The notes: generated by a model not told the origin, from the sequence alone. Shown: positions 34,473 through 46,435, numbered from the stretch's first letter. The stretch is DNA of 64,000 nt from Armigeres subalbatus (GCF_024139115.2 NC_085139.1:18013284-18077283), one strand, 5' to 3'. Numbers and translations: made by a program.

Positions 34473-35232
34473 TGCGTTCCTATTATGGATTAATAAATTT
34501 CGAGGATAATAACAAATTTCATTGTGGTTTGCATAGCTATTATAAGGAGCAGAACCAGAACCTTTCGCTTGATATATAAAGTCCACCCACATGCCTTTCA
34601 CTTATTTTTAAAAAAATAGTTGTTCTTATGTATGGCGATAATTGGTACACCCACCCTAGCTGATACGCTAATTATTGTTATTTTTTGTGATTTTTACGAT
34701 TGCGATTTTGAAAGTCAGCATCGCGCTTGTATTCGTCACCAAAAACAGCATCATTTCACACTTTTTCATACTTCATAATGTTTTGTACTCAAAATTCGCT
34801 TTGGAAATCCATGCAGTTTTATTCCAATATTATGTGATTCCGATCCGAAGGCATGATTTCCATACAGAAAACAGTAGACAGTAAATCTTATGATACTGGA
34901 CATTTTTCTGCAATCATCGTCTCGAAAAGTCATCAATATCCGACTAGTTCCATTCTGTGATCCATTTGTTCATATTTCTAGAACCGGAATTTCATAACAA
35001 TGGACATAAGTCGCATTTTAAGTTTCCGAATAAATCCAAAAAAAATAATGATAGTTAACAGGCAGGCAGCGCATTATTTTATTCGGAGCACGCCTCAATT
35101 TTTTTTTTCGAGTGACATTTCCGATGCCTGAAGACGCTTAAATATCCTAAATGAAGCTGTAATGCTAGATGGAGATTGCATTAGGCGGTTTATATGATGT
35201 ATACGCTAAAAAATCAACCTAATGTGTCTAAT
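34473..35232. other. Intron 1, no gene recognised
   Basis: AT-rich DNA with no repeat structure I can define and no supported exon. Confidence 0.4.
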
Positions 35233-35632
35233 CCAGGGATTGAGCTTATCATTTCATTATCATTTAGTATTCAGCCAATAACTCATTCCAGAGGCGAAAT
35301 TACGAAAAGTGTCGTAAGAAGGATTTCTAGAGCTATTTTCCCTCTACAATTTTGTCTAAGGTACATTGTTCTATGTCTAATATTTATAGCGTGAAACGCT
35401 AGTTTCACTTAATATACTAAATGATAATAAGTGTTATTATCATTTAGTATATTAAGTGAAACTAGCGTTTCACGCTGTAAATATTAGACATAGAGCAATG
35501 TACCCTTAGACAAAATTGTAGAGGGGAAATAGCGCTAGAAGTCCGTCATACAACACTTTTCGGAATTCCGCCTCTGGAATGAGTTATTGGCTGAATACTA
35601 AATGATAATGAAATGATAAGTTCAATCCCTGG
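35233..35632. repeat. 400-bp near-perfect palindrome (two 198-bp arms, 3-bp loop)
   Basis: The left arm 35233-35430 and right arm 35434-35632 are reverse complements with few differences and a three-base loop (GTG at 35431-35433). The arm termini are CCAGGGATTGAGCTT and AGTTCAATCCCTGG; the centre is AATGATAATAA / TTATTATCATT. A block TAGCGTGAAACGCTAGTTTC inside each arm is itself dyadic. Such a hairpin is typical of fold-back MITEs. No clear target duplication was found. Confidence 0.88.
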
Positions 35633-35886
35633 TCTAATCCCAATCCCCGTCAAAATGTCAAGAAGAGATAAAGGAGCGAAGCAAATGATTTTTTTTTCTT
35701 GAGGCACAAGAAGTTTATCCGAAATAAGGTCAAGACCAGAAGTAAAGTAAAGACCAATGAGTGATGATATGGTTCATAAAGTTTTCATGTACGAGTTCGC
35801 CTATAGTAAAGGGAGAGTGTAGGACCTTTTCGTCTTTAGGGATAAAGGCGAGAAAGAATTGTAAATACTCACTTGCCAAAAACGTT

Positions 35887-36156
35887 ACAATTCAAGCTCT
35901 ATCTGGAATTAAGGGCTAATGTCGCAAGAGAGGATTTTCTTCGCCGACTTCCCCTCTTTTTAATAAAAGTGACAAGCAGTGGATTTCTTTGTGGTTTATC
36001 ACCTCAGGACGATAGAAAACAATGCGAACTTGCATTCTGAGGTGATAAACTGCAAAGAAATCCTCTGTTTGTCACTTTTATTTAAAAGAGGGGAAGTCGA
36101 CGAAGAGAATTCTCTCTTGCGACATTCGTTTTTTTACCAGATAGAGCTTGAATTGT
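35887..36156. repeat. 270-bp hairpin element (about 120-bp arms, 29-bp loop)
   Basis: The left arm (35887-36007) begins ACAATTCAAGCTCTATCTGG and ends GGTTTATCACCTCAG. The right arm (36037-36156) begins CTGAGGTGATAAACTG and ends CCAGATAGAGCTTGAATTGT. A few mismatches and small indels occur. The loop at 36008-36036 is unpaired. It lies only 250 bp from the palindrome at 35233-35632 but is unrelated in sequence. Confidence 0.85.
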
Positions 36157-36199
36157 CTGGCCGCCTGTCATAAAGCTAAGCCACAACAAAACGGAAAAA

Positions 36200-39100
36200 A
36201 TCTGATTTGTATATTTTATGTTAGAAACTTCAAGAAAAAAGCGAAATATTCTTTTTATCCAAAAAGAAATCCGGTTGGAAAGCTGAAAATTTTCAGAAAG
36301 AATTAAAAGCAAGATTTTGGATGATCTCCGGATGGAATACCAAAAGGATTTCGGAAAAAAATCCAATAGAATTTTTAAAAATATGAAGCATTCGAATAGA
36401 ATCCCTAATCGGTTTCGAATGAAACCCTAAAACGAATCAGAATGGATTCCCTCAGAGATTTCGAATGATATCCTTAAAATATTCTTAACCAAATCCATCA
36501 TCTTTCGCTGGGTTCCAAATAGGATCCAAAAAGAAATCTATGAAATCTAAAGAGGACTCTGAAAGCAGTCGGGAAGGTTTAGGAATTCTTATCGAATTCA
36601 CTATGGAACCCCAACCAGATCCCGGATGGATTCCGAATAGAAATCAAAAATTCCGGATAGATTCCCAAACGTATTCCCGGATGAAATTGCAAACGAGTTG
36701 CAGATGAAATCCCAAATGGATTTTGGAACGAATTTCAAACGGATTATGAAAGGAATCTCAAATGGATTACGAAAAGAATTCCAAACGGATTCCGAAATGA
36801 ATTCCAAACAGATTTCAAAAGGAATCCCAAACGAATTCCGAAAGAAATCGAAAGAAATTTCGAATGGAATCACAAGAGAATTTCGATTCGAATCAGAAAA
36901 GTTTTCCGAATGGAATTCCAAAAAGATTCCAAATAGAATTCTAAAAAGACTCTGAAAAAAAATCCTGAAAGGACTCTGAAAGGAATGCCAAACGGATTCA
37001 GAAAGGTTTTGGAATCCTAAACGGATTAATGAAAAGTTTCGGAATAGAATGCCAAACAGATTCAAGAAGGATTTCTAATCGGATTCCAGATGGAATCCCA
37101 AAAGGATTCCGAAAGAAAGCCCAGAAAAAAACTAATTGAACCCAAAAAGGACTCCGAATGGAATCTTGAAAAAAGACTCTAAAAGGAATGCCAAAGGGAT
37201 TCCAAACGGTTCAGGAATCCTAAGCAAATTCCTGATGGAATCCCAAACAGATTATTGAAGGAATTGCAAACAGAAATGGGGTTCGAGAGGATTTCAAAAG
37301 GAATCCCAAACGGATTTTGATGTGAACCTTCAAACGGATTTCAATAGAAGTTTGAAACGGATACCGGAAGGAATTTCAAATAGATGCCAAATGGAATTCC
37401 ACACGAGCTTCAGATGGTAACTGAAGCGATCGGATGAAATCCTAAACTGATCACTGATGGAAATCCAAACGAATCTTGATCGGAATCCCGAACGGAATCT
37501 TGAACGGATTCCGAACGGAATCCCAAACGAATTCTGAACGGGACCCAAACGGATTCCGAACGGGATCCCAAACGGATTCCGAACGGGATTCCAAACGGAT
37601 TCCGAACGGGATCCCAAACAGATTGGGAATGGAGTTCCAAACTGATTCCGAATGGAATCCCAAACGGATTAGAACGAAATCCCGAACGGATTCTGAATGG
37701 AATCCCAAACAGATTGCAAATGGGATCCCGAACAGATTCCAAATGGAATCCCGAACAAATTCCAAACGGATTCCGAATGGAATCCCGAACGGATTCCGAA
37801 TGGAATCCCGAACGGATTCCGAATGGATCCCGAACGGATTCCGAATGGAATCCCGAACGGATTCCGAATGGAATCCCGAACGGATTCCGAATGGAATCCC
37901 GAACGGATTCCGAATGGAATCCCAAACGGATTCCGAATGGAATCCGAACGGATTCAGAATGGAATCCCGAACGGATTCCTGAATGGAACTCGAACGGATT
38001 CCGAATGGAATCCCGAACGGATTCCGAATGGAATCCCGAACGGATTCCGAATGGCATCCCGAACGGATTCCGAATGGCATCCCGAACGGATTCCGAATGG
38101 CATCCCGAACGGATTCCGAATGGCATCCCGAACGGATTCCGAATGGCATCCCGAACGGATTCCGAATGGCATCCCGAACGGATTCCGAATGGAATCCCGA
38201 ACGGATTCCGAATGGAATCCCGAACGGATTCCGAATGGAATCCCGAACGGATTCCGAATGGAATCATGAACGGATTCCGAATGGAATCCCGAACGGATTC
38301 CGAATGGAATCATGAACGGATTCCGAATGGAATCCCGTACGGATTCCGAATGGAATCCCGAACGGATTCCGAATGGAATCCTGAACGGATTCCGAATGGA
38401 ATCCTGAACGGATTCCGAATGGAATCCCGAACGGATTCCGAATGGAATCCCGAACGGATTCCGAATGGAATCCCGAACGGATTCCGAATGGAATCCCGAA
38501 CGGATTCCGAATGGATCACTGAACGGATTCCGAATGCAACCCGAACGGATTCCGAATGGAATCATGAACGGATTCCGAATGGAATCCCGAACGGATTCCG
38601 AATGGAATCCCGAACGGATTCCGAATGGAATCCTGAACGGATTCCGAATGGAATCCCGAACGGATTCCGAATGGAATCCCGAACGGATTCCGAATGGAAT
38701 CCCGAACGGATTCCGAATGGAATCCCGAACGGATTCCGAATGGAATCCCGAACGGATTCCGAATGGAATCCCGAACGGATTCCGAATGGAATCCTGAACG
38801 GATTCCGAATGGAATCCCGAACGGATTCCGAATGGAATCCCGAACGGATTCCGAATGGAACCCCGAACGGATTCCGAACGGAATCCCGAACGGATTCCGA
38901 ACGGAATCCCGAACGGATTCCGAACGGAATCCCGAACGGATTCCGAACGGAATCCCGAACGGATTCCGAATGGAATCCCGAACGGATTCCGAACGGAATC
39001 CCGAACGGATTCCGAACGGAATCCCGAACGGATTCCGAATGGAATCCCGAACGGATTCCGAATGGAATCCCGAACGGATTCCGAATGGAATCCCGAACGG

Positions 39101-42100
39101 ATTACGAATGGAATCCCGAACGGATTCCGAATGGAATCCCGAACGGATTCCGAATGGAATCCCGAACGGATTCCGAATGGAATCCCTAACGGATTCCGAA
39201 TGGAATCCCAAACGGATTCCGAATGGAATCCCGAACGGATTCCGAATAGAATCCCGAACGAATTTCGGATTGAATCGGATTCAAGATGGTATCCTGAACG
39301 AATACCAAATGGAATCCCGAGCGAACTCCGAATGGAATTCCGAACGGATTCCGGATGGAATACCGAACGGATTCCGGATGGAATCCCGAACGGATTCCGG
39401 ATGGAATCCCGAACGGATTCCGGATGGAATCCCGACCGGATTCCGGATGGAATCCCGAACGGATTCCGGATGGAATCCCGAACGGATTCCGGATGGAATC
39501 CCGACCGGATTCCGGATGGAATCCCGAACGGATTCTGGATGGAATCCCGAACGGATTCCGGATGGAATCCCGAACGGATTCCGGATGGAATCCCGAACGG
39601 ATGGAATCCTGAGCGGATTCTGTATGGAATCCTGAACGGATTCCGGATGGAATCCCGAACGGATTCCGGATGGAACCCGAACGGATTCCGGATGGAATCC
39701 CAAACGGATTTCGGATGGAATCCCAAACGGATTCCGAATGGATTCCCGAATGGATTTCGGATGGAATCTTGAACAGATTCCAGATGGAATCCCAAACGGA
39801 ATCCGGGTGGAACCCAAACGGATTCCGGATGTAATCCCGAACGGATTCCGGATGAAATCCCGAACGGATTCCCGATGGAATCCCGAACGGATTCCGGATG
39901 GAATCCCGAACGGATTCCGGATGGAATCCCGAACGGATTCCGGATGGAATTCCGAACGGATTCCGGATGGAATCCCGAACGGATTCCTGATGGAATCCCG
40001 AACGGATTCCGGATGGAATCCCGAACGGATTCCGGATGGAATCCCGAACGGATTCCGGATGGAATCCCGAACGGATTCCGGATGGAATCCTGAACGGATT
40101 CCGGATGGAATCCTGAACGGATTCCGGATGGAATCCCGAACGGATTCCGGATGGAATCCCGAACGGATTCCGGATGGAATCCCGAACGGATTCCGGATGG
40201 AATCCCGAACGGATTCCGGATGGAATCACGAACGGATTCCGGATGGAATCCCGAACGGATTCCGGATGGAATCCCGAACGGATTCCGGATGGAATCCCGA
40301 ACGGATTCCGGATGGAATCCCGAACGGATTCCGGATGGAATCCCGAACGGATTCCGGATGGAATCCCGAACGGATTCCGTATGGAATCCCGAACGGATTC
40401 CGGATGGAATCCCAAACGGATTCCGGATGGAATCACGAACGGATTCCGGATGGAATCCCGAACGGATTCCGGATGGAATCACGAACGGATTCCGGATGGA
40501 ATCCCGAACGGATTCCGGATGGAATCACGAACGGATTCCGGATGGAATCACAAACGGATTCCGGATGGAATCACGAACGGATTCCGGATGAAATCCTGAA
40601 CGGATTCCGGATGAAATCCTGAACGGATTCCGGATGGAATCACGAACGGATTATGGATGGAATCCCGAACGGATTCCGGATGGAATCCCTTACGGATTCC
40701 GGATGGAATCCCTTACGGATTCCGGATGGAATCCCTAACGGATTCCGGATGGAATACCGAACGGATTCCGGATGGAATCCCGAACGGATTCCGGATGGAA
40801 TCACGAACGGATTCCGGATGGAATACTGAACGGATTCCGGATGGAATCCCGAACGGTTTCCGGATGGAATCCCGAACAGTTTCCGGATGGAATCCCGAAT
40901 GGATTCCGGATGGAATCACGAACGGATTCCGGATGGAATCACGAACGGATTCCGGATGGAATCCCGAACGGATTCCGGATGGAATCCCGAACGGATTCCG
41001 GATGGAATCCCGAACAGTTTCCGGATGGAATCCTGAACGGATTCCGGATGGAATACTGAACGGATTCCGGATGGAATCCCGAACGGTTTCCGGATGGAAT
41101 CCCGAACGGATTCCGGATGGAATCCCGAACGGATTCCGGATGGAATCCCGAACGGATTCCGGATGGAATCCCGAACGGTTTCCGGATGGAATCCCGAACA
41201 GTTTCCGGATGGAATCCCGAACAGTTTTCGGATGGAATCCCGAACAGTTTCCGGATGGAATCCCGAACGGATTCCGGATGGAATCCCGAACGGATTCCGG
41301 ATGGAATCCCGAACGGATTCCGGATGGAATCCCGAACGGATTCCGGATGGAATCCCGAACGGATTCCGGATGGAATCCCGAACGGATTCCGGATGGAATC
41401 CCGAACGGATTCCGGATGGAGTCCCGAACGGATTCCGGGTGGAATCCCGAACGGATTCCGGATGGAATCCCGAACGGATTCCGGATGGAATCCCGAACGG
41501 ATTTCGGATGGAATCCCGAACGGATTCCGGATGGAATCCCGAACGGATTCCGGATGGAATCCCGAACGGATTCCGGATGGAATCCCGAACAGATTCCGGA
41601 TGGAATCCCGAACAGATTCCGGATGGAATCCCAAACGGATTCCGGATGGAATCTCGAACGGATTCCGGATGGAATCCCGAACGGATTCCGGATGGAATCC
41701 CGAACGGATTCTGGATGGAATCCCGAACGGATTCCGGATAGGATCCCGAACGGATTCCGGATGGAATCCCGAACGGATTTCAGATGGAATCCCAAACGGA
41801 TTCCGGATGGAATCCCGAACGGATTCCGGCTGAAATGCATAACGGATTTCGGATGGAATCCCGAACAGATTCCGGATGGAATCCCGAACGGATTCCTGAT
41901 GGAATTCCGAACGGATTTCAGATGGAGTCCTGAACAGATTCCAGAAGTAATCCCGAGCGGATTTCTGATGGAATCCCGAACGGATTCCGGATGGAATCCC
42001 GAACAGTTTCCGGATGGAATCCCGAACAGTTTTCGGATGGAATCCCGAACAGTTTCCGGATGAAATCCCGAACGGATTCCGGATGGAATCCCGAACGGAT

Positions 42101-43770
42101 TCCGGATGGAATCCAAACGGATTCCGGATGGAATTTCGAACGGATTCCGGATGGAATACCGAACGGATTCCGTATGGAATTCTGAACGGATTCCGGATGG
42201 AATTCCGAATGGATTCCGGATGGAATCCTGAACGGATTCCGGATGGAATCCCGAACGGATTCCGGATGGAATCCCGAACGGATTCCGGATGAACTCGAAC
42301 AGATTCCGGATGGAATCCCGAACAGATTCCGGATGGAACTCAAACGAATTCCGGATGGAATCTCAAATGGATTCCGGATGGAATCCCGAACGGATTCCGG
42401 ATGGAATCCCGAACGGATTCAGGATGAAATATCGAACGGATTCCGGATAGGATCCCGAACGGATTCTGGATGGAATCCCGAACGGATTCCGGATAGAATC
42501 CCAAACGGATTCCGGATGGAATCCTGAACGGATTCCGGCTGAAATGCATAACGGAATTCGGATGGAATCTGAACAGATTCCGGATGGAATCCCGAACGGA
42601 TTCCTGATGGAATTCCGAACGGATTTCAGATGGAGTCCTGAACAGATTCCAGAAGTAATCCCGAGCGGATTTCTGATGGAATCCCGAACGGATTCCGGAT
42701 AGAATTTCGAACGGATTCCGGGTGGAATCCCGAACGAAATCTGAATGGAATCCCGAATGGATTCCGGATGGAATATCGAACGGATTTTTGGATGGAATCC
42801 TGAATGGATTCCGGATGAAACCACGAACGGATATCGGAAGGAATCCCGAATGGATTCCGGATGAAATTTCTAACGGACTCCGGATAAAATATTGAATGGA
42901 TTCCGGATAGAATTCACATGGCTTCTATATTGAACCCGAACGGATTTCGGATTGAATCGGATTCAAGATGGAATCCTGAACGAATACCAAATGGAATTCC
43001 GAACGGATTCCGGATGAAATACCGAACGGATTCCGGATGAAATCTCGAACGGATTCCGAATATAATCCTGAACGGATTCCGGATGGAAACCCGAACGGAT
43101 TTCGAAAGGAATTCCGAACGGATTTCGAATGGAATCCCGAACGGATTCCAGATGGAATTCTGAACGGATTCCAGATGCAATCCCGAAAGGATTCCGGATG
43201 GAGTTCCGAACGGGAAACCGAAATAGATTTCAGATGGAATGCTGAACGGATTCCGAAAATAATCCCAAACGGATTTTGAAAGAAATTTCAAGCGGATTCC
43301 GAAAAAAAAACTATAACGGATTTTTGGTGGAATTTCTGAAGACTTTGTAATAGAATTCCAAATGAAATTCCGAAAATATTCCAAATTAATTCCATAAAGA
43401 TTAGAATTCCAAATGGAATCACAAAAGGATTTCGAATTGAATTCCAAAAATATTTCAAATGAAATCCCAAAGAAAATCCAAATAGAATTTCAAAAGTATT
43501 CCGAATTGAGTCCTCACAGGATTTCGAATGGAATCATAAAAAGATTAAGAAATGAATCCAAAATAGAACTCCGAATGAAATTTAAAAAGAATCCAATTGA
43601 AAAGAGATATTCCTATTAGGATCCCAAAGGATTCCAGATGAGATCCCAATCAGATTTCAAATGGAATGTCAAACATATTTAAAATGGGATCCCAAAGAGA
43701 TTGCGTTTGGAATCATAAAACCATTCCGGATTGAATATTAAAAGGATTCTGTAATAAATAACATCCCTTT
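36200..43770. repeat. Satellite C: 23-bp interrupted-palindrome array (GGAATCC-CGAAC-GGATTCC)
   Basis: The core (about 37690-42930) is a tandem array of GGAATCCCGAACGGATTCC plus a four-base linker, 23 bp per unit, roughly 225 copies. Arms GGAATCC/GGATTCC pair across CGAAC, and the same arms pair across the linker. Two domains differ in the linker: GAAT from about 37750 to 39240 and GGAT from about 39350 to 42900, with a short divergent transition at 39240-39345. A sub-block at 38870-39040 has GAAC instead of GAAT. Degenerate flanks extend to about 36200 and 43770. Neither strand of the unit contains a stop codon in any frame, so open frames run up to 842 codons (37954-40482, minus) and 491 codons (37714-39189, plus). 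These encode 23-residue repeats and are not believable genes. The array lies in intron 1. Confidence 0.97.
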
Positions 43771-45365
43771 TTAATTTATTTTGCTCTATTAATCAGGACC
43801 TTCGAAATTCTGAATATTCAGCTTCACAGAAATGATTCGGGATTACCCCCCATTACTTCCCCACGACTACGCCACCGCTCTCATCAAAACTAATCAATTC
43901 AATTCCGGCGACATCCTAAAACTTGCACGACTTCGCGCTATCACTAGGCACAGGCTGGCGCAAAAACAACCAACGCCTTCGCTCTCTGGCTGTTCGTCGT
44001 TCAAGAAGTTAGTAATTCACCCGAAGTGTGAGCTGGCTACGTGGGAGGCAACTGATGATGGCAGTCCATAAAACGTGAAGAAGATGCTAATGAGCTATGG
44101 CATAGGTAAGCCCGGCATCAGCACAGCAGCACACTACTGGGGGAGGTATCATCTTTAAAATTGATGCTTTCGGTGCGGTGCGGTGGTTGCTTCCAACGCC
44201 GATAAAGAGGACGGGTGGATCGAAATTGAAGTGTGAAACAGTAAACTGCAGCAAATGCAGCAAAAAATATTTTCGGAAGAATAAGCAGGTAGATTGTTTT
44301 TGTTTTACTACTCTTCTGACACCTTTTTTCTCAAGCGGTACCTTTCAAGCTTTATTAGTTTCGTACTGTCCTTTGTCCCACTTTAAAATCTTCACTTCTC
44401 GAGTTTTGTAGATCAAACTTTACAATCAATTGTTTTTTTTTTGGTTTCTCTATCCAGCTCGAAAAAATATTCGGAAAAATCTTGTTCAATCAATTAAGTT
44501 ATAATTTTTTTTCCCAAATACGTAACCGATTCAAACAAAATCGAATCATATTAAAGTTGCACTATTTGTAGATAAGACAGACTCATGCCTATTGTAACTT
44601 AGCCAACTTTAAGAATTTAATTGCGTCCATTTTTCATTTTTCAATTACTAACCATCACCATCGTCGCATCGGTGATGTCAACTTCTAAGAAGGTGCCTTA
44701 TCGTTTGTTATCAGTAGAATCAGTTCGAATTAGTATACAACTAATAATCAAGCAAACACGATTCCATCGTCTTTTCAGCTGCCGCCCGTTCTGGTGCAAG
44801 CCAAGGTTACGTGTACCCTTTCGAACAATGTTTCCAACTAATAGGATTGTGGTCGAGCCAGGAGCCAAGATCGATGCGAGCCAATGTGAGCAACCGTCGT
44901 CGTTTGTTATTTGGAGCAAGCGTATTTGTTCACGATATGTATCCCCCGTCTGATTGTCACACCGTCAACCACCGAGAGCCGAACCGAACGGCCACGGGGA
45001 CACCGGATTGCGAGGAACGAGAGTGAAAAGACACATTTCCATTGTCGGTGACCACCGCGGTGGCGACCGGCGACCGGATTCCGTACGGGCTCAGAGCCAT
45101 TCCATCAGCGGCTATTATTGAAGCATAATGGTCCAATTTTAATTTTCTGTATGATAATTCCATTATGCAGATATTTCTGGCCCTTGTCGGTGTGCTCATT
45201 TCACTGTCCTTCCCCGCGCAGATTGATGGAAGAATTATGAGGTGGGTGACATCCCGAGCAGATGAAAGTATGTATGTTGCATCGGATGGTAGGATGGATT
45301 AATTGCGATTTAAAAAATAAATAATATATTATCAATTATCAATTGTTGAAATTTGTAGATAGCTG
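43771..45365. other. Intron 1 between satellites C and D, no gene recognised
   Basis: Unique-looking sequence, less AT-rich than the rest of the intron in 43830-44220 and 44800-45090. Frames at 43832-44071 (plus) and 44621-44953 (plus) have no recognised domain, no splice context and opposite orientation to the gene. Possibly intronic regulatory DNA. Confidence 0.4.
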
Positions 45366-45960
45366 ATTTTTTCCACGTGAAATCCAAACCGAATGCCGGA
45401 GAGTATTCGAGCGGGACTCCGGAGGCGATCCCATCTGGAATCTGGATGGAATCCCAACCGGAGTTCGAAAGGAATCCCAAACGGATTCCGAAAGGCATCC
45501 CAACCGGATTCCGAAAGGCATCCCAACCGGATTCCGGATGAAATCCCAACCGGATTCTGGAGAGAATTCCAACCAGATTCCGGAGGGAATCCCAACCGGA
45601 TTCCGGAGGGAATCCCAACCGGATTCCGGAGGGAATCCCAACCGGATTCCAGAAGGAAACCCAACCGGATTCCGGAAGGAATCCCAACCGTATAACGGAG
45701 GAAATCCCTACCGGATTCCGTAGGGAATCCAAACCAAATTCCGGAGGGAATCCCAATCGGATTCCTGAAGGAATCCCAACCGGATTCCGGAGGAAATCCC
45801 AACCGGATTCCGGAGGAAATCCCAACCGGATTCCAGAGAAAATCCCAACCGGATTCCGCATGGAATCCAAATCGGATTCCGGGAAGAATCTCAACCAGAT
45901 TCCGGAGGGAATCCCAACCGGATTCCGGAAGGAATTCCTATCGAGTACGAGTTCCAGAAT
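45366..45960. repeat. Satellite D: short 23-bp array (GGAATCC-CAACC-GGATTCC)
   Basis: About 25 copies of GGAATCCCAACCGGATTCC plus the linker GGAG, 23 bp per unit. The same 7-bp arms as satellite C surround a different 5-bp spacer (CAACC for CGAAC), and the linker differs too. It is moderately diverged and lies about 150 bp from coding exon 1, within intron 1. Confidence 0.92.
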
Positions 45961-46113
45961 ACCAAAATAATTACGTATTGATCAATTTAAAATTAGATGT
46001 CTTCATTTTCGAATCAAGCATAATATTGCACATAGCCGATAGTTTCAGTCTGCTCGGGATATAGACGGAATATAACATTTAATACCATTTAACCTTCAAA
46101 CCAGGGTACTTAC

Positions 46114-46435
46114 CATCTTGCTTAGCTGCGTCACAGCATTTCGTTACCAAGAACAAGGCCAAAAAAGTTTGAACAATCAACCTATACAGTAACGTTTTGC
46201 TCCTACTGTGGTATTGTTGTGGCGTACTAACTAAATGATATCCTTTTGTGAGCTGTAGTGGCGTTGACGACGACGACGACGGCACCGACTTGGACGATAG
46301 AAATGATGACGCGGGAATGTTGAAATAATCACGAGAGAAAATGAATGATTTGCGCGAAATGTTTAATAGTTTAATCCTTCTTGACTCGACTTGACGCTGA
46401 ATTTCGCTAGGTTGTTGGTTGAACATGCTGTGCAT
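46114..46435 (-). CDS. Coding exon 1 of the minus-strand gene: long N-terminus plus hydrophobic segment
   Basis: An ATG at 46435 (context CTAAAATGC) opens 107 codons and one base, ending at the donor GTAAGTACC. The first 80 residues are basic and Ser-rich (MHSMFNQQPSEIQRQVESRR at the start, SSKSVPSSSSSTPLQLTKG later). Residues about 83-105 form a hydrophobic stretch, LLYRLIVQTFLALFLV then TKCCDAAKQD, which reads like a signal peptide or signal anchor with an Ala-rich cleavage region. A signal so far from the Met is unusual. Either the protein is a type II-like precursor, or a different start is used: an acceptor-like TCTAAAATGCACAG lies right at this point, so an upstream non-coding exon is possible. 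The phase-1 end fits coding exon 2. Confidence 0.75.

Larger units (their letters stand above)
7913..46435 (-). other. Minus-strand protein-coding gene, 5' four coding exons (extends beyond left edge)
   Basis: Four exons join with canonical borders and matching phases. Exon 1 (46114-46435) ends at phase 1, exon 2 (33121-33277) at phase 2, exon 3 (32093-32322) at phase 1 and exon 4 (7913-8029) at phase 1. Their lengths of 322, 157, 230 and 117 bases leave no frame conflict. The protein has an N-terminal low-complexity stretch, a hydrophobic segment, and a Cys-rich domain containing CAFPKRWEGRWFQSGVQQ, CHRCVVIYQKHLNTLQYKE and LCEQIPGDALLYSMF. I recall such blocks from an uncharacterised insect secreted or membrane protein family annotated with DUF7042-DUF7045; this was not checked. 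Introns of about 12.8 and 24.1 kb carry the satellites and many transposons. The start, the exon order and the family call are inferences; the open frames and splice sites are read directly. Confidence 0.82.

Noticed and set aside
37714..42116. Long overlapping open frames on both strands in satellite C, considered as genes
   Set aside because: They overlap each other on both strands, consist only of the 23-bp unit read through three phases, and have no start context, splice sites or non-repeat domain.
43832..44071. 79-codon plus-strand frame in a more complex intronic region
   Set aside because: No recognisable domain, no splice or promoter context, and antisense within an intron of the minus-strand gene.
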